Source of the DNA: Chitinophagaceae bacterium
GTDB lineage: Bacteria > Bacteroidota > Bacteroidia > Chitinophagales > Chitinophagaceae
Direction: 5' to 3'
Assembly (NCBI GenBank): GCA_025924755.1
Contig: JAICHT010000017.1
Coordinates: 1 to 22,064, forward strand
Length of the DNA: 22,064 nucleotides
Made by a program: the position numbers and the translations under genes. Positions within the stretch are counted from its first letter, which is position 1, and each line of letters opens with the position of its first letter. The notes beneath the pieces were generated by a model. The model had not been told where the DNA came from, did no database searches, and saw only the letters and a list, made by a program, of their open reading frames with translations. Shown piece after piece: positions 1 through 10,200 of this stretch.

Positions 1-1755
1 AGAGGACTTACACGTTCCGACTTTAATATGAGGGTAGGGCAATCTGCTTTGCGAAACAATGCCATTACCTACAATTCGGTGATTCCTTTTGCCAATCACC
101 AGTTCGAGTTTTATACATTTGGCGGCTTAAATTACCGCCAGGGTAAATCCGCCGGGTTTTACCGCTTGCCTTATAATTATAGAAACATTCCGGCTATTTA
201 TCCCAATGGATTTTTACCCAATATCAATTCCAGGATATTTGATATGAGTTTTGCAGCCGGTATCAGGGGTAAGTTGGGTGATTGGAATGTAGACTTCAGC
301 AATATATATGGCGGCAATAAAATGCTTTATATAATTGATAATACACTCAATGCTTCTTTGCTGGAAAAATCGCCTACACGGTTTAATGCGGGAGGCCATG
401 CATTTTATGAAAACACTACCAACTTCGACATCTCCCGCAGGTACGAGACCATAGCAAAAGGTTTAAACATTGCCTTTGGGTTAGAGCACCGTTATGAAAA
501 TTACCAGATCATTGCAGGCGAAGAAGCCTCTTGGAGAAACTATGGAATGAAAAAACGGTATATCACTTCCAGTGGCGATACGGTGTTGGTTGATGACCCT
601 AACGGGGATGTACCAACGATTTTTGATCCTATTTCCGGTGCAGTCCGTCCTGGTGGCTCACAGGTATTCCCGGGTTTTAGAAATTCGGTAAACCAGTTCC
701 GTACCAGCTATGCCGGCTATGCCGACCTGGAAATGGATGTAAACAGCCAGCTTTTATTAGGCGCCGCTATACGCCATGAAAACTTTAGCGACTTTGGTAA
801 TACCACCAACTGGAAAGCATCAGCCCGCTATAAAATTGGTAATAACTGGGCCATTAGGGGCACCTATAATACCGGCTTCCGTGCACCGGACCTGCACCAG
901 ATCTATTATCAAAATACCAACACCTTATCGGTAAACGGTATATTGCGCGAAGTAGGCACTTTTGCCAACGACAGCCGCGCTGCCAAATTATTGGGCATAC
1001 CACAGTTAAAGGCCGAGCAGTCTAATGGTTTTACAGGTGGATTTACAGGAAAAATAGGTAAGCTGGAAGCAAGCGTAGACTATTACAACATTTTTGTAAA
1101 GAACCGCGTAGTTGTTACCGGTACCTTCTCCGGCGACCCCAATGGCAGTGCCGTAGACCAGGAAATTTATACCATATTGCAACAAGCCAACGCCGGCCTT
1201 GCCACCTTTTATGTAAATGCAATTGACACCCGTACCAAAGGCCTGGATGTAGTACTCTCTTACAAACAGCATGTAGGCCCCGGTTTGCTGAATATAGATT
1301 TGTCAGGTACTTTCTCTCAAACCAAAAAAGACGGTCCTGTACATACACCGCCATTATTACAAAGCAAACCGGAGATATTCTTTAGCGAATCCAGCCGCAT
1401 TGTGCTGGAAGAATTGTCACCAAGAGAAAAAGTAAACCTGACGCTTGGTTATAAATTAAAAAAATGGAATCTCTTTTTAAGAAATGTACATTTTGGACCG
1501 GTAACCGAATTGGCGGATGATCCAAAAGATCAGCAGGTGTATAGCAGCAAAATAATTACGGACGTTTCTCTTAGTTATAATTTTACTGAAAAAGTACAAT
1601 TAACAGTGGGCTCTAATAACCTGCTGGATATTTATCCGGATAAAACCTTGAACCCGGATTTTGTGGATAACGGAAGGTTTATTTATTCCGGCAGTGCACA
1701 CCAGTTTGGCTTCAACGGACGGTTTGTATTTGCAAAGCTCAACTTCCGGTTGTAA
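1..1755 (+). CDS. TonB-dependent outer-membrane receptor, C-terminal part (5' end outside window)
   Basis: The reading frame is open from the first base of the window, so the gene begins upstream and the ATG at 28 is an internal Met. The 584 visible residues are rich in alternating beta-strand sequence typical of the 22-strand barrel of TonB-dependent receptors. Recognisable family signatures are NTGFRAPDLHQIYY (around residues 290-303), the late-barrel GSNNLLDIYPDKT, and a C-terminal strand ending in KLNFRL. The plug domain and any signal peptide are not visible. The family imports siderophores, cobalamin, oligosaccharides or peptides across the outer membrane using TonB-ExbBD energy. No SusD-like partner follows, and a strong hairpin closes the gene, so it is the last gene of its unit. 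The substrate cannot be told from this fragment. The family call is firm; partial status is seen directly. Confidence 0.92.
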   Translation, partial: RGLTRSDFNMRVGQSALRNNAITYNSVIPFANHQFEFYTFGGLNYRQGKSAGFYRLPYNYRNIPAIYPNGFLPNINSRIFDMSFAAGIRGKLGDWNVDFSNIYGGNKMLYIIDNTLNASLLEKSPTRFNAGGHAFYENTTNFDISRRYETIAKGLNIAFGLEHRYENYQIIAGEEASWRNYGMKKRYITSSGDTVLVDDPNGDVPTIFDPISGAVRPGGSQVFPGFRNSVNQFRTSYAGYADLEMDVNSQLLLGAAIRHENFSDFGNTTNWKASARYKIGNNWAIRGTYNTGFRAPDLHQIYYQNTNTLSVNGILREVGTFANDSRAAKLLGIPQLKAEQSNGFTGGFTGKIGKLEASVDYYNIFVKNRVVVTGTFSGDPNGSAVDQEIYTILQQANAGLATFYVNAIDTRTKGLDVVLSYKQHVGPGLLNIDLSGTFSQTKKDGPVHTPPLLQSKPEIFFSESSRIVLEELSPREKVNLTLGYKLKKWNLFLRNVHFGPVTELADDPKDQQVYSSKIITDVSLSYNFTEKVQLTVGSNNLLDIYPDKTLNPDFVDNGRFIYSGSAHQFGFNGRFVFAKLNFRL

Positions 1756-1762
1756 TTATTTA

Positions 1763-1813
1763 CTATAAACAAAAGCGGCGCTGCATTTAAAACAGCGCCG
1801 CTTTTGTTTATAG
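1763..1813 (+). terminator. Strong hairpin terminator after the TonB receptor
   Basis: Two perfectly complementary 21-base arms (1763-1783 and 1793-1813) flank a 9-base loop. The GC-rich core (GCGGCGCTG/CAGCGCCGC) lies next to the loop, and the outer part is A-rich on the left and T-rich on the right (CTTTTG). It begins 8 bases after the receptor stop codon. The symmetry would let it work in either direction, but no gene on the minus strand ends here. Confidence 0.85.
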
Positions 1814-1920
1814 CAGACATAAATTTCCGGTTGTGTTTAATGGCAAAAGCAAGAACAATCGGCAAAATTGAACAATGGAATAATGTCAATAAAATAAAAC
1901 GATACTTCTTTCTGCAATAG

Positions 1921-1928
1921 TATTTTTG
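1921..1928 (+). promoter_or_regulatory. Possible -7 promoter box for the NIT histidine kinase
   Basis: TATTTTTG fits the Bacteroidota -7 consensus TAnnTTTG and lies about 105 bases before the kinase ATG. No good -33 TTTG is seen at the usual spacing. A small hairpin-like repeat (AATTAC at 1985-1990, GTAATT at 1995-2000) lies in the implied leader. The rest of the 277-base gap 1756-2032 is AT-rich with no further gene. Confidence 0.3.
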
Positions 1929-2032
1929 CCAGGCTTACTACCGCCTAGATATATAATAAAGCATTAGAACATTCTTATTTAAGCAATTACATTAGTAATT
2001 AGCTACATTTAAACGAAAGTGCCATAACCTAT

Positions 2033-4096
2033 ATGAATACTTCTTTCGGAAAATTACATCTTACTGTAAAGCTGCTTTTGATAGGTTGTATACCGCTTGT
2101 ATTTATAATTTATCTCACTTTTGAAGTATACCAGGAAAAGCAGCAAAAAGTAGACATCATCAAAGGTTATATAGAACGCATTCAGCAATCGGGCAATATA
2201 TCTACTCTTATCAGCGAAATGCAAAATGAGCGAAAGCTCAGTTTTGATGTAGCCATGAGAAACAAGGGGAAGGAAGAACTGATAAGCCAGCGTGCCAAAA
2301 CGGATGCAACATTAAAAGTTATTGAAAAAAGTAATGACATAAAGCTGAAAGGATTTGAAAGCTATACTTATTTGCATAAACTGCCGGAAGTGCGTGCTAA
2401 AGTAGACAGCGGCAAAGCAAATACGGATATGGTTACGCATTATTATTCCAATATGATTTTCAGGCTCAACACGCTTACCGGTATTACGCTGGCCAACAAC
2501 AGCCGTTTACAGCCTGTTTATAAAGATATGACCGGGCAAAAATTGCTTTCCGAGATGATTGCCTATCTCAGTATCATCCGCTCCAATATTTATAATGTGC
2601 TGTATACAAGAAAGTATATGGTGGAAACCCTTATTGGCACTTTAGGCACACACGATGTTTATAACTCTTATGAAACCGAATTTTTAATGAAGGCTTCGCC
2701 AGAAGCCGTTGCGGACTATAAAAACCTTCGCGAACATTCGGAATTTAAACCAACTATAGAATACATCAACCATCTTTTTGCCACTTTTAAATTCGACAGT
2801 ACCTATACTGCCGACGAGTGGTGGGCGGTGTCAGACAAAGGCATTGGTAGGTTATCAACATTGCAACAACAACTTTGGAACAAAGTAGTTGTAAATATGA
2901 CGGCCATCTACCGGAACTTAAATGAAAAAAAGAACAATACACTTTTATTTTTAGTAATTGCTTTTGCTGTGGTGCTGGTAATTATCAGCTATACAATTGT
3001 TGTAATTACACGGCAGCTTCGGGAGCTGAAAGTAGCTGCAGAAAAAATAGCCAATGGCGGTGCAGGAGGCATACAAATTCAAAATTTTCCACACGATGTA
3101 ATTGGCAGTTTAGCGCAATCGGTTCATAAAATAGAAAAGAACAACCTGCAACTGGCAGAAGCGGCGGCTGATATTGGAAAAGGTAATTTTTCTGTAGCCA
3201 TTCAACCACGTAGTAAGGAGGATATGCTGGCTAATGCGCTGGTGCAAATGCAGCAAAGCTTGCAGGTGTTTAGTGAAAAGATGGAACTATTGGTAAAGCA
3301 ACGGACAGAAGAACTCGAAAGGTCGAATAATGATTTGCAACAATTTGCCCATGTAGCCAGCCACGACCTGAAAGAACCGTTGCGTAAAATAAGAATATTT
3401 GGAAGCCGGTTACATGAACTATATGATGAAGCGCTGTCCGAAAAAGGACAGGAATTTTTGGATAAGATATTAAGCGCCGCCGACCGTATGACCAGGATGG
3501 TGGACGGGATATTAAATTATTCTACTACCGGCGCTACAGACAATGCTTTTGAGCAGATAGATTTAAATAAAGTTTGTAAAGAAATAGTCAAGGACCTGGA
3601 GCTTGTCATTCAACAGAAAAATGCAGTAATCACTTTTGATAACTTACCTTGCTTTGACGGTATGCCGGTGCTGATTCACCAGCTTTTTTACAATTTAATT
3701 ATAAATGCTTTAAAATTTTCGAAAGAAGATGTGCAGCCGGTTATTACAATTACTGCTCAACAAATTGGTGGTAAGCAGTTAATGCATTTTGCAGCCGCTG
3801 ACCCCAAAGCTCAATATTTTGAAATTGAAATAAAAGACAATGGCATTGGCTTTGATACGGACCAAACGGCTAAGCTGTTTACTATTTTTACTCGTCTGCA
3901 TGTTCGCGATAAATATGAAGGTACCGGCCTGGGCCTGGCCTTATGCAAAAAAATAGTAGATCGTCATAATGGCTTTATCTATGCTGAAGGAAAGCAAGGA
4001 GAAGGCGCATCATTTAAAATTATTTTACCCGTCGCTACAGAATCCATTCCTGAATCTTACCAGGCTGTAAATGTTGAAGCGACTAACGTTTCTTAA
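2033..4096 (+). CDS. Membrane sensor histidine kinase with NIT-like periplasmic sensor and HAMP
   Basis: This is a 687-residue inner-membrane sensor kinase. A first membrane helix (about residues 11-30) is followed by an extracytoplasmic region of about 270 residues whose start (ISEMQNERKLSFDVAMRNKG, then QRAKTDATL) resembles the nitrate- and nitrite-sensing NIT domain. A second helix spans about 303-325. HAMP-like linkers and a coiled coil follow to about 440. The HisKA box SHDLKEPLRKI has the phosphoacceptor His444. The ATPase domain shows the N box (N558), G1 (DNGIGFD from D602) and G2 (GTGLGLAL from G630). All catalytic motifs look intact. No receiver domain is fused and no response regulator is adjacent, so it is an orphan kinase. 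ATG 2033 is preceded by no Shine-Dalgarno, as usual in this phylum. The actual ligand is inferred only; NIT-like folds bind other signals too. Confidence 0.9.
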   Translation: MNTSFGKLHLTVKLLLIGCIPLVFIIYLTFEVYQEKQQKVDIIKGYIERIQQSGNISTLISEMQNERKLSFDVAMRNKGKEELISQRAKTDATLKVIEKSNDIKLKGFESYTYLHKLPEVRAKVDSGKANTDMVTHYYSNMIFRLNTLTGITLANNSRLQPVYKDMTGQKLLSEMIAYLSIIRSNIYNVLYTRKYMVETLIGTLGTHDVYNSYETEFLMKASPEAVADYKNLREHSEFKPTIEYINHLFATFKFDSTYTADEWWAVSDKGIGRLSTLQQQLWNKVVVNMTAIYRNLNEKKNNTLLFLVIAFAVVLVIISYTIVVITRQLRELKVAAEKIANGGAGGIQIQNFPHDVIGSLAQSVHKIEKNNLQLAEAAADIGKGNFSVAIQPRSKEDMLANALVQMQQSLQVFSEKMELLVKQRTEELERSNNDLQQFAHVASHDLKEPLRKIRIFGSRLHELYDEALSEKGQEFLDKILSAADRMTRMVDGILNYSTTGATDNAFEQIDLNKVCKEIVKDLELVIQQKNAVITFDNLPCFDGMPVLIHQLFYNLIINALKFSKEDVQPVITITAQQIGGKQLMHFAAADPKAQYFEIEIKDNGIGFDTDQTAKLFTIFTRLHVRDKYEGTGLGLALCKKIVDRHNGFIYAEGKQGEGASFKIILPVATESIPESYQAVNVEATNVS

Positions 4097-4154
4097 AATT
4101 TACTTTACATTATTATTGATTGCAAATAAGAATCAAACAGTCAGGAATAGGTAT

Positions 4155-5561
4155 TTAGTTTGCTATTTCGTTGCGTTTGTTTTTCCGGTTGAACCACCAA
4201 TACATGGGGATGCCGGTGAGCATCAAAAAAAGCCCGAAGAAAGCTTCCCTGGGGCGTGTAGCAATAGTATTTACCAACAATGCGATGCAAAATAAAACAA
4301 CAAATGCAGGTACAAAAGGGTAGCCCCAAACCTTTACCGGGCGCGGTGCCTGCGGCATTTTCTTTCTTAATATAAATACACCCAGTGTGGTAGCGCCATA
4401 GTATATAAATACCGCAAAAATAATCATATCGGTTAGCTGGTCAAAGGTCCCGGAAAGTACCAGCAGGCACGCCCATATACCTTGAAAGATTAAAGAATTA
4501 GCGGGCACATGCGCTTTATTTACTTTAGCTACTTTAGAAAAAAACATACCTTCTGACGCCATAGCAAAATAAGGCCTGGCACTTACAAGAATAGTGGCGT
4601 TGGTGCCGCCCAGCGTGGTTATTAATATGAGTACCGACATAAAAACAAGTCCTCCGTTACCCCAAAAAGTTTTAACCGCCTCTGTTGCCGCTATCTGGTT
4701 ACCGGATGCGTTTATCTGCGCCAGGTTTGTAACGGGCAACAGCGAAAGATAGGTCACATTTACCAATAAATACAAAGCAATTACGGTAAAAACGCCAATG
4801 ATAATTCCTTTGGGAATGGTACGTTTTGCATGCTGCACTTCTCCTCCTATATATCCGATAGTGGCCCAACCCTGGTAGGCCCAAAAAGCAGAAAGCATCG
4901 CAGTAAAAACAGCGCTGATAGTAACAGGATGATTGTCGGTAATCGTCATATCAAAGCTATGGCTAAGCGTAGCCTGTTTGCTGCTTAAGCCAAAACAGAT
5001 GATCAGGAAAATGCCGATAAAAACCAGTATCAATACCAGCTTGCTCATACCGGCACCCGTTTTAATACCAAAGGTGTTTAACCACGTAAGTAATACAATA
5101 AGGATAATAGCGACAAGCTTTACAGAAAAACCTGCAAAGGGATAAAAAATTCCGCCAATACTAAAGTGATCCAGCGAAGAAAAAAGTGGCGGCAGGTGCA
5201 CAATATTATTTAACGATTGTGCAAATACATAAGCCAAGGAAGATATGGCGGCGGTTTGTATAACCGTAAACAACGACCATCCAAAAATGAAGGCAAAAAA
5301 GCGGTTGTATATTACTTTGTAATACGCATATTCGCCGCCCGTTTCTGCCAGCAACCCGGCAACTTCTGCGTTGCATAAAGCACCAAACAAAGTAACAATG
5401 CCGCCAAGCACCCATGCTATCAGAATCCATCCGGAAGCATGCAACTCCGCCGCCATCGGCGCTATTTTTTTGTACACGCCAGAGCCGATAATATTGCCAA
5501 TCACTACTACTATTACGTAACCCAATCCTAACGATCTGTCAAGCTTGTTTGATACACTCAT
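4155..5561 (-). CDS. APC-superfamily amino-acid permease
   Basis: The 468-residue protein is almost entirely hydrophobic helices, about 12 membrane spans, ending in a short basic tail (NRKNKRNEIAN). The first helix carries GNIIGSGVYKK (G26-S27-G28), matching the GSG(I/V) substrate-binding unwound segment of APC transporters. The overall pattern (AEVAGLLAETGGEYAYY after helix 2) is typical of the LAT/SteT-like branch that exchanges or takes up neutral amino acids. The length fits the family. The gene converges on the histidine kinase with only 58 bases between the stops and is divergent from the zinc-finger gene. The family is clear; substrate and mode (exchange or proton symport) cannot be read from sequence. 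Confidence 0.92.
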   Translation of the reverse strand: MSVSNKLDRSLGLGYVIVVVIGNIIGSGVYKKIAPMAAELHASGWILIAWVLGGIVTLFGALCNAEVAGLLAETGGEYAYYKVIYNRFFAFIFGWSLFTVIQTAAISSLAYVFAQSLNNIVHLPPLFSSLDHFSIGGIFYPFAGFSVKLVAIILIVLLTWLNTFGIKTGAGMSKLVLILVFIGIFLIICFGLSSKQATLSHSFDMTITDNHPVTISAVFTAMLSAFWAYQGWATIGYIGGEVQHAKRTIPKGIIIGVFTVIALYLLVNVTYLSLLPVTNLAQINASGNQIAATEAVKTFWGNGGLVFMSVLILITTLGGTNATILVSARPYFAMASEGMFFSKVAKVNKAHVPANSLIFQGIWACLLVLSGTFDQLTDMIIFAVFIYYGATTLGVFILRKKMPQAPRPVKVWGYPFVPAFVVLFCIALLVNTIATRPREAFFGLFLMLTGIPMYWWFNRKNKRNEIAN

Positions 5562-5799
5562 AACCCAAGTATAGAACTAAACTACTAATTCCTCTCTATT
5601 GCACCTTTTTATTGTGCGTCACTATTAGTATTAGATATCATGTATCCTGCATTTTCAACAGGTTACTCCAAAAACAAATTGCCGGTATATAAGTGTCAAA
5701 TCAGGGTTTTTAAGTAAATTCCATACTTGGATTTAATGGATATGAAAAGCAGTAAATTCAACTTTACATCAATACTATTCATAAACTAAATCAAGATTT

Positions 5800-6075
5800 A
5801 TGAACATAGAACAACAGACATGCACACATATTCAGCAGGTAACCACTTTGAAAGAACCCAAAGAATATGTGTGCGGGGAATGTATAAAAACCGGGAGCAA
5901 CTGGGTGCATTTGCGAACCTGTCAAAGCTGCGGCGCTACTTTGTGCTGCAACAGTTCGCCCAATAGGCATATGACCAAACATTACCATCAAACACAGCAC
6001 CCGGTGGTCATCTCAGCAGAACCTGGCGAAAAATGGATATATTGTTATAACGATGATGTATATGCGGAATATTGA
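5800..6075 (+). CDS. Small stand-alone UBP-type zinc-finger protein
   Basis: The 91-residue soluble protein is little more than one ZnF-UBP domain. Candidate zinc ligands in order are C8 and H10, C25 and C28, C41 and C44, C49, then H57, H61 and H67, which is the CxH...CxxC...CxxC...C...H...H...H spacing of the family. Near the C-terminus EKWIYCYNDD matches the aromatic/acidic end (W-x-C-Y-x-D-D) that, in eukaryotic USP5 and HDAC6, helps bind the free ubiquitin C-terminus. Bacterial single-domain members exist; their role is not established as far as I know. ATG 5800 follows an AT-rich leader. The next gene, a DUF5996 protein, follows on the same strand after 93 bases and may be co-transcribed. 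Domain identity is strong; function is unknown. Confidence 0.85.
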   Translation: MNIEQQTCTHIQQVTTLKEPKEYVCGECIKTGSNWVHLRTCQSCGATLCCNSSPNRHMTKHYHQTQHPVVISAEPGEKWIYCYNDDVYAEY

Positions 6076-6168
6076 TAACTGGTAAAATGTACATGCTTTG
6101 GAAACCGTAATTTTATTAAGAGTATATCCTGATTTTCATGGCAGTTATCACTCTGTAAATTATTAATC

Positions 6169-7107
6169 ATGGCCAACGATACACTTAAGCCATATGCATG
6201 GCCGCCATTAAGCTTTGAAGCTTTGGAGAATTCAATAACAACCGTGCAGTTGTGGACACAGATTGTAGGTAAGATCCGATTAAGAAAAATGCCGTGGTTA
6301 AACCACTCCTGGCATGTGTCGCTGTATGTTTCTGCAAGAGGGTTAACTACGGGAAGCATTCCTTACAGCCGGGGACTTTTTGAACTGGAATTTGATTTCA
6401 ATAGTCACCAGCTTTTGATAACCACCAGCGAAGGGGAAAACCGGAAGATTGATTTATATTCCAGAACCGTAGCCTCATTTTATAGCGAGCTTTTTGATCA
6501 ATTGAAAGCTTTGAATATTGATGTAAAAATATATGGCACTCCTAATGAGATAGACCCTGCTATTCCATTTGAAAAAGACGAAATGCACCGGGCTTATGAT
6601 AAACAGCAAATGAATTTCTTTTGGAAAGCACTGGTAAAGATAGATCCGGTGTTTCTTCAATTCAGAGCCCGCTTTACCGGTAAGTGCAGCCCGGTACATT
6701 TCTTTTGGGGCGGCTTCGATTTGGCAGTTACCCGTTTTTCCGGAAGAAAAGCTCCGAAACATCCCGGCGGAGTGCCTAATATGCCGCTCAGGGTCATGCA
6801 GGAAGCATACTCCCACGAAGTAAGCAGCGCCGGTTTTTGGCCTGGAAATGCAGCATTCCCTCATCCCGCTTTTTATGCCTATTGCTATCCCACACCACCA
6901 GATTTTAGTAGTAAGACCGTACAGCCGAAGGAAGCTTTTTACAGTAACGATATGGGCGAATTTTTTCTTCTTTATGATACGGTGAGGCAGTCGGCAAACC
7001 CGGAAGAAATGTTGCTGCAGTTCTTACAATCTACTTACGAAGCGGCTGCCACTACCGGCAACTGGGATAGGGAAGTATTGGATTTTAATTTTACGCCAAT
7101 TGAATAA
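6169..7107 (+). CDS. DUF5996 family protein
   Basis: The 312-residue protein has no signal peptide or membrane span, so it is expected in the cytoplasm. Stretches I recognise as characteristic of DUF5996 are TTVQLWTQIVGKIRLR (residues 24-39), LNHSWHVSLYVSARGLTTGSIPY (from about 44), SPVHFFWGGFDLAVTRFSGR (near the middle), and EAYSHEVSSAGFWPG. The conserved His, Trp and Asp residues in these blocks would suit a binding or catalytic pocket, but no activity is known to me. The length is normal for the family and the frame is intact. It is 93 bases downstream of the UBP zinc-finger gene and 151 bases before the lipoprotein gene. The family assignment is from memory of conserved blocks. Confidence 0.82.
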   Translation: MANDTLKPYAWPPLSFEALENSITTVQLWTQIVGKIRLRKMPWLNHSWHVSLYVSARGLTTGSIPYSRGLFELEFDFNSHQLLITTSEGENRKIDLYSRTVASFYSELFDQLKALNIDVKIYGTPNEIDPAIPFEKDEMHRAYDKQQMNFFWKALVKIDPVFLQFRARFTGKCSPVHFFWGGFDLAVTRFSGRKAPKHPGGVPNMPLRVMQEAYSHEVSSAGFWPGNAAFPHPAFYAYCYPTPPDFSSKTVQPKEAFYSNDMGEFFLLYDTVRQSANPEEMLLQFLQSTYEAAATTGNWDREVLDFNFTPIE

Positions 7108-7258
7108 ACCTGCAAAAAGTTTTAATGACAGATGCTGGGATTAAGAAAAATAGTTACCTTTCTTATTAAATGTAAAAGAAACATTTAAAGCTGGCGTCTC
7201 GATATATGATTGCCTATGCAGTTTATATTACCGGATCGCCATAAAAGAGCAAGCCATT

Positions 7259-10200
7259 ATGAGAAATATTAGCCTAACGATTGCCAGCCTGCTGGCTGTT
7301 TTTACTATTGTGTCCTGCAATAGTAAGTCCCCATCAACCAAAGCTGAACACGACAGCACCTATGCTAAATTAAGCGATGAGGATAAGCGGTTGCCTGTAA
7401 ATGCCGTAGCAGCATTAAATGTAACAGATGGCTTGCAGGCCACGTTATTTGCATCAGAGCCTATGATTGGCAATCCTACCAATATCGACGTAGATTCCAA
7501 AGGCCGTGTTTGGATGTGCGAAGCATATAATTACCGGCCGCAACTCAACCCGGATAATCCGCAACGGGCAGCCGGCGACCGTATTTTGATTTTAGAAGAT
7601 ACCAATGGCGATGGAAAGGCCGATACGGCCAAAGTTTTTTACCAGGGTACCGATGTAAATGCTGCTCTGGGCATTGCAGTATTGGGCAATAAAGTAATTG
7701 TTTCCTGCAGCCCTAATGTATTTATTTTCACGGATACGGATGGCGATGACAAGCCCGATAAAAAGGAAGTGTTGTTTACGCATGTAGGCGGCGTGCAGCA
7801 CGATCATGCGGTACATTCTTTTGTGTTTGGGCCGGATGGAAAGTTATACTTCACGTTTGGTAATGAAGGCAAGCAATTGATGGATAAAGATGGGAAAGTG
7901 ATTATTGATAAAGACGGAAATGCGGTAACCAATGAAGGCAAACCTTACCGGCAGGGCATGGTATTCAGGGTAAATCCGGATGGTACCGGTTTAGAAGTAA
8001 TGGCCAATAATTTTAGAAATAATTACGAGGCGGCTGTAGATTCTTATGGTACTATCTGGCAATCGGATAACGATGATGACGGTAACCAAAGCACACGTAT
8101 TAATTATGTGATGCAATATGGCAACTATGGCTATACCGATGAAATGACCGGGGCCGGTTGGCGTGCCCGCCGCACCAATTTTGAGCCGGAAATACCAAAG
8201 CGGCACTGGCATCAGGCCGACCCGGGCTCTATACCTAATTTGCTAGCCACCGGTGCAGGTTCTCCGGCTGGTATCACTTTTTACGAAGGCAATTTGTTGC
8301 CTGCTGCTTTTCAAAACCAAATGATACATTGTGATGCCGGTAATAATATTGTAAGAGCTTACCCGGTGCAAAACGAAGGCGCCGGTTACAAAGCCGATAT
8401 TAAGCCCATTATGGAAAGCACACAGGATCAATGGTTCCGGCCGGTAGATGTGTGTACGGCCCCTGATGGTTCGTTGATGGTGGCCGATTGGTATGACCCC
8501 GGAGTGGGTGGACATCAAATGGCGGATATGAACAGGGGACGCATTTTTCGGATTGCCCCTAAGGATAACCGTTATACCGTTCCTAAGCTTGATTTGTCCT
8601 CTCCTGAAAATGCAGTAAAAGCACTTCAAAGCCCTAATACGGCCACCCGCTATATGGCTTGGGAAAAATTGAACCAGTGGGGCGATAAAGCAGAAGCGGC
8701 TTTGCAGCAATTGTGGAAGTCGGATAATCCCCGTTTTCGGGCACGGGCATTATGGTTGTTAGTTAATATTCCCGGTAAAGGAGTGGCTTATATACAGCAA
8801 GCGTTACAAGATAAAAATCCGGACATTCGTATTACAGCACTTCGGGCTGCTACAGAAACTCAACCCGATATTACCCCTTTTGTAAAAGCAGTAGTGAAGG
8901 ATGCTAACCCACAGGTGCGTCGCGAAGCTGCGCTTGCCTTGCATCACAGCAAATCGCCGGAAGCACCGGCTTTATGGACCGATTTAGCTATGCAGTATGA
9001 TGGTAACGACCGTTGGTATTTAGAAGCTTTAGGCATAGGCGCAGATAAACAATGGGATACTTTTTTGGCGGCATGGAAAGCAAAAGCCGGAGATCAGCTT
9101 AATAACAAAGCAGGTAAGGATATTGTGTGGCGATCCAGAACGGGAGCCGCTTTGCCGCTACTAGCAAGCTATATCACCAATGACCAAACCACTGCTGCCG
9201 ACCGCTTAAAATATTTCAGGGCTTTTGATTTTATTGATGACAAAGCAAAGGAAAATACCTTGTTAGGATTATTGGATAATACAGGGCCAAATAAAAAGGA
9301 GATCATTCTTACGGCTTTAAACCAATTGGATTCTTCCAGCATCACAAAATCAGCCAAAGTAAAAACGGTGCTCGACCAGGTATTACCTACTATTAAAGGC
9401 ACGCAGGACTTTGTAGATTTAGTAGGACGGTATAAAATAAAAAGTCAGAATGAAAATTTATTGCAACTGGCGTTGGCTCAGCCTGATAGCAGCATCGGTG
9501 CGCAGGCCGCTACTTTATTATTAAAATCGGGTGGTGCTCTTTTGCTAAAGAACGCCATCAATGATAAGAATCCCGCTACGGCTTCTGCGGCTTTAAAGGT
9601 ATTAGGGAGGGCCGGTACGCAGGAATCTATGGCTATGATGCGGGATGTAATTCGCAATGGCCATATTGAATTTGCCGTACGCAAAAATGCCGTAACGATG
9701 ATGGGTTCCGGCTGGAACGAATCAGAGCAATTATTGCAAATGGTAAAAGAAGGCAAGCTGCCTAAAGATTTAGAGCCAACCGCTTCCGTAGCATTGGCTA
9801 ACTCTGTACGTAAAGATGTGAGAAGGGAATCGCTGAAGTATATTAGTAATACCAATGGCAACGGCGGAAAACCGCTGCCGCCTATCAGCCAACTGGCAAA
9901 AATGAGTGGCGATATTAATACAGGTAAACAGGTATTTTCCAGAACCTGCGTTACCTGCCACCGCATAGGAAATGAAGGCGCCAACTTTGGGCCAGCCTTG
10001 TCGCAAATTGGTGGTAAGCTACCTAAAGAAGCTTTGTATACGGCCATTCTTCATCCGGATGCCGGTATTAGTTTTGGTTATGAAGGTTATGTATTTAAGA
10101 TGAAAGATGGCAGCCAGGTAGCCGGTATTATTTCCAGCGAAACAGCCAGCAATATTGAAATTACTATACCCGGCGGTATCAAAAAGCAGTATAGCAAATC

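Noticed and set aside
2033..4096. A hybrid kinase or phytochrome-type sensor
   Set aside because: There is no receiver domain and no GAF/PHY region; two membrane helices and HAMP-like segments point to a membrane sensor kinase.
4071..4295. A 74-codon open frame overlapping the end of the histidine kinase and the permease
   Set aside because: It overlaps two well-supported genes, its composition is not protein-like, and it lies mostly antisense to the permease.
7155..7162. TACCTTTC as a promoter box for the keto-sugar cluster
   Set aside because: It differs from TAnnTTTG at the last base and has no -33 element; the cluster's promoter in 7108-7258 is not clear.
9478..10047. A 189-codon minus-strand open frame inside the heme lipoprotein gene
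   Set aside because: It is antisense to the conserved HEAT/heme coding frame and resembles no family; its length comes from the codon bias of the real gene.
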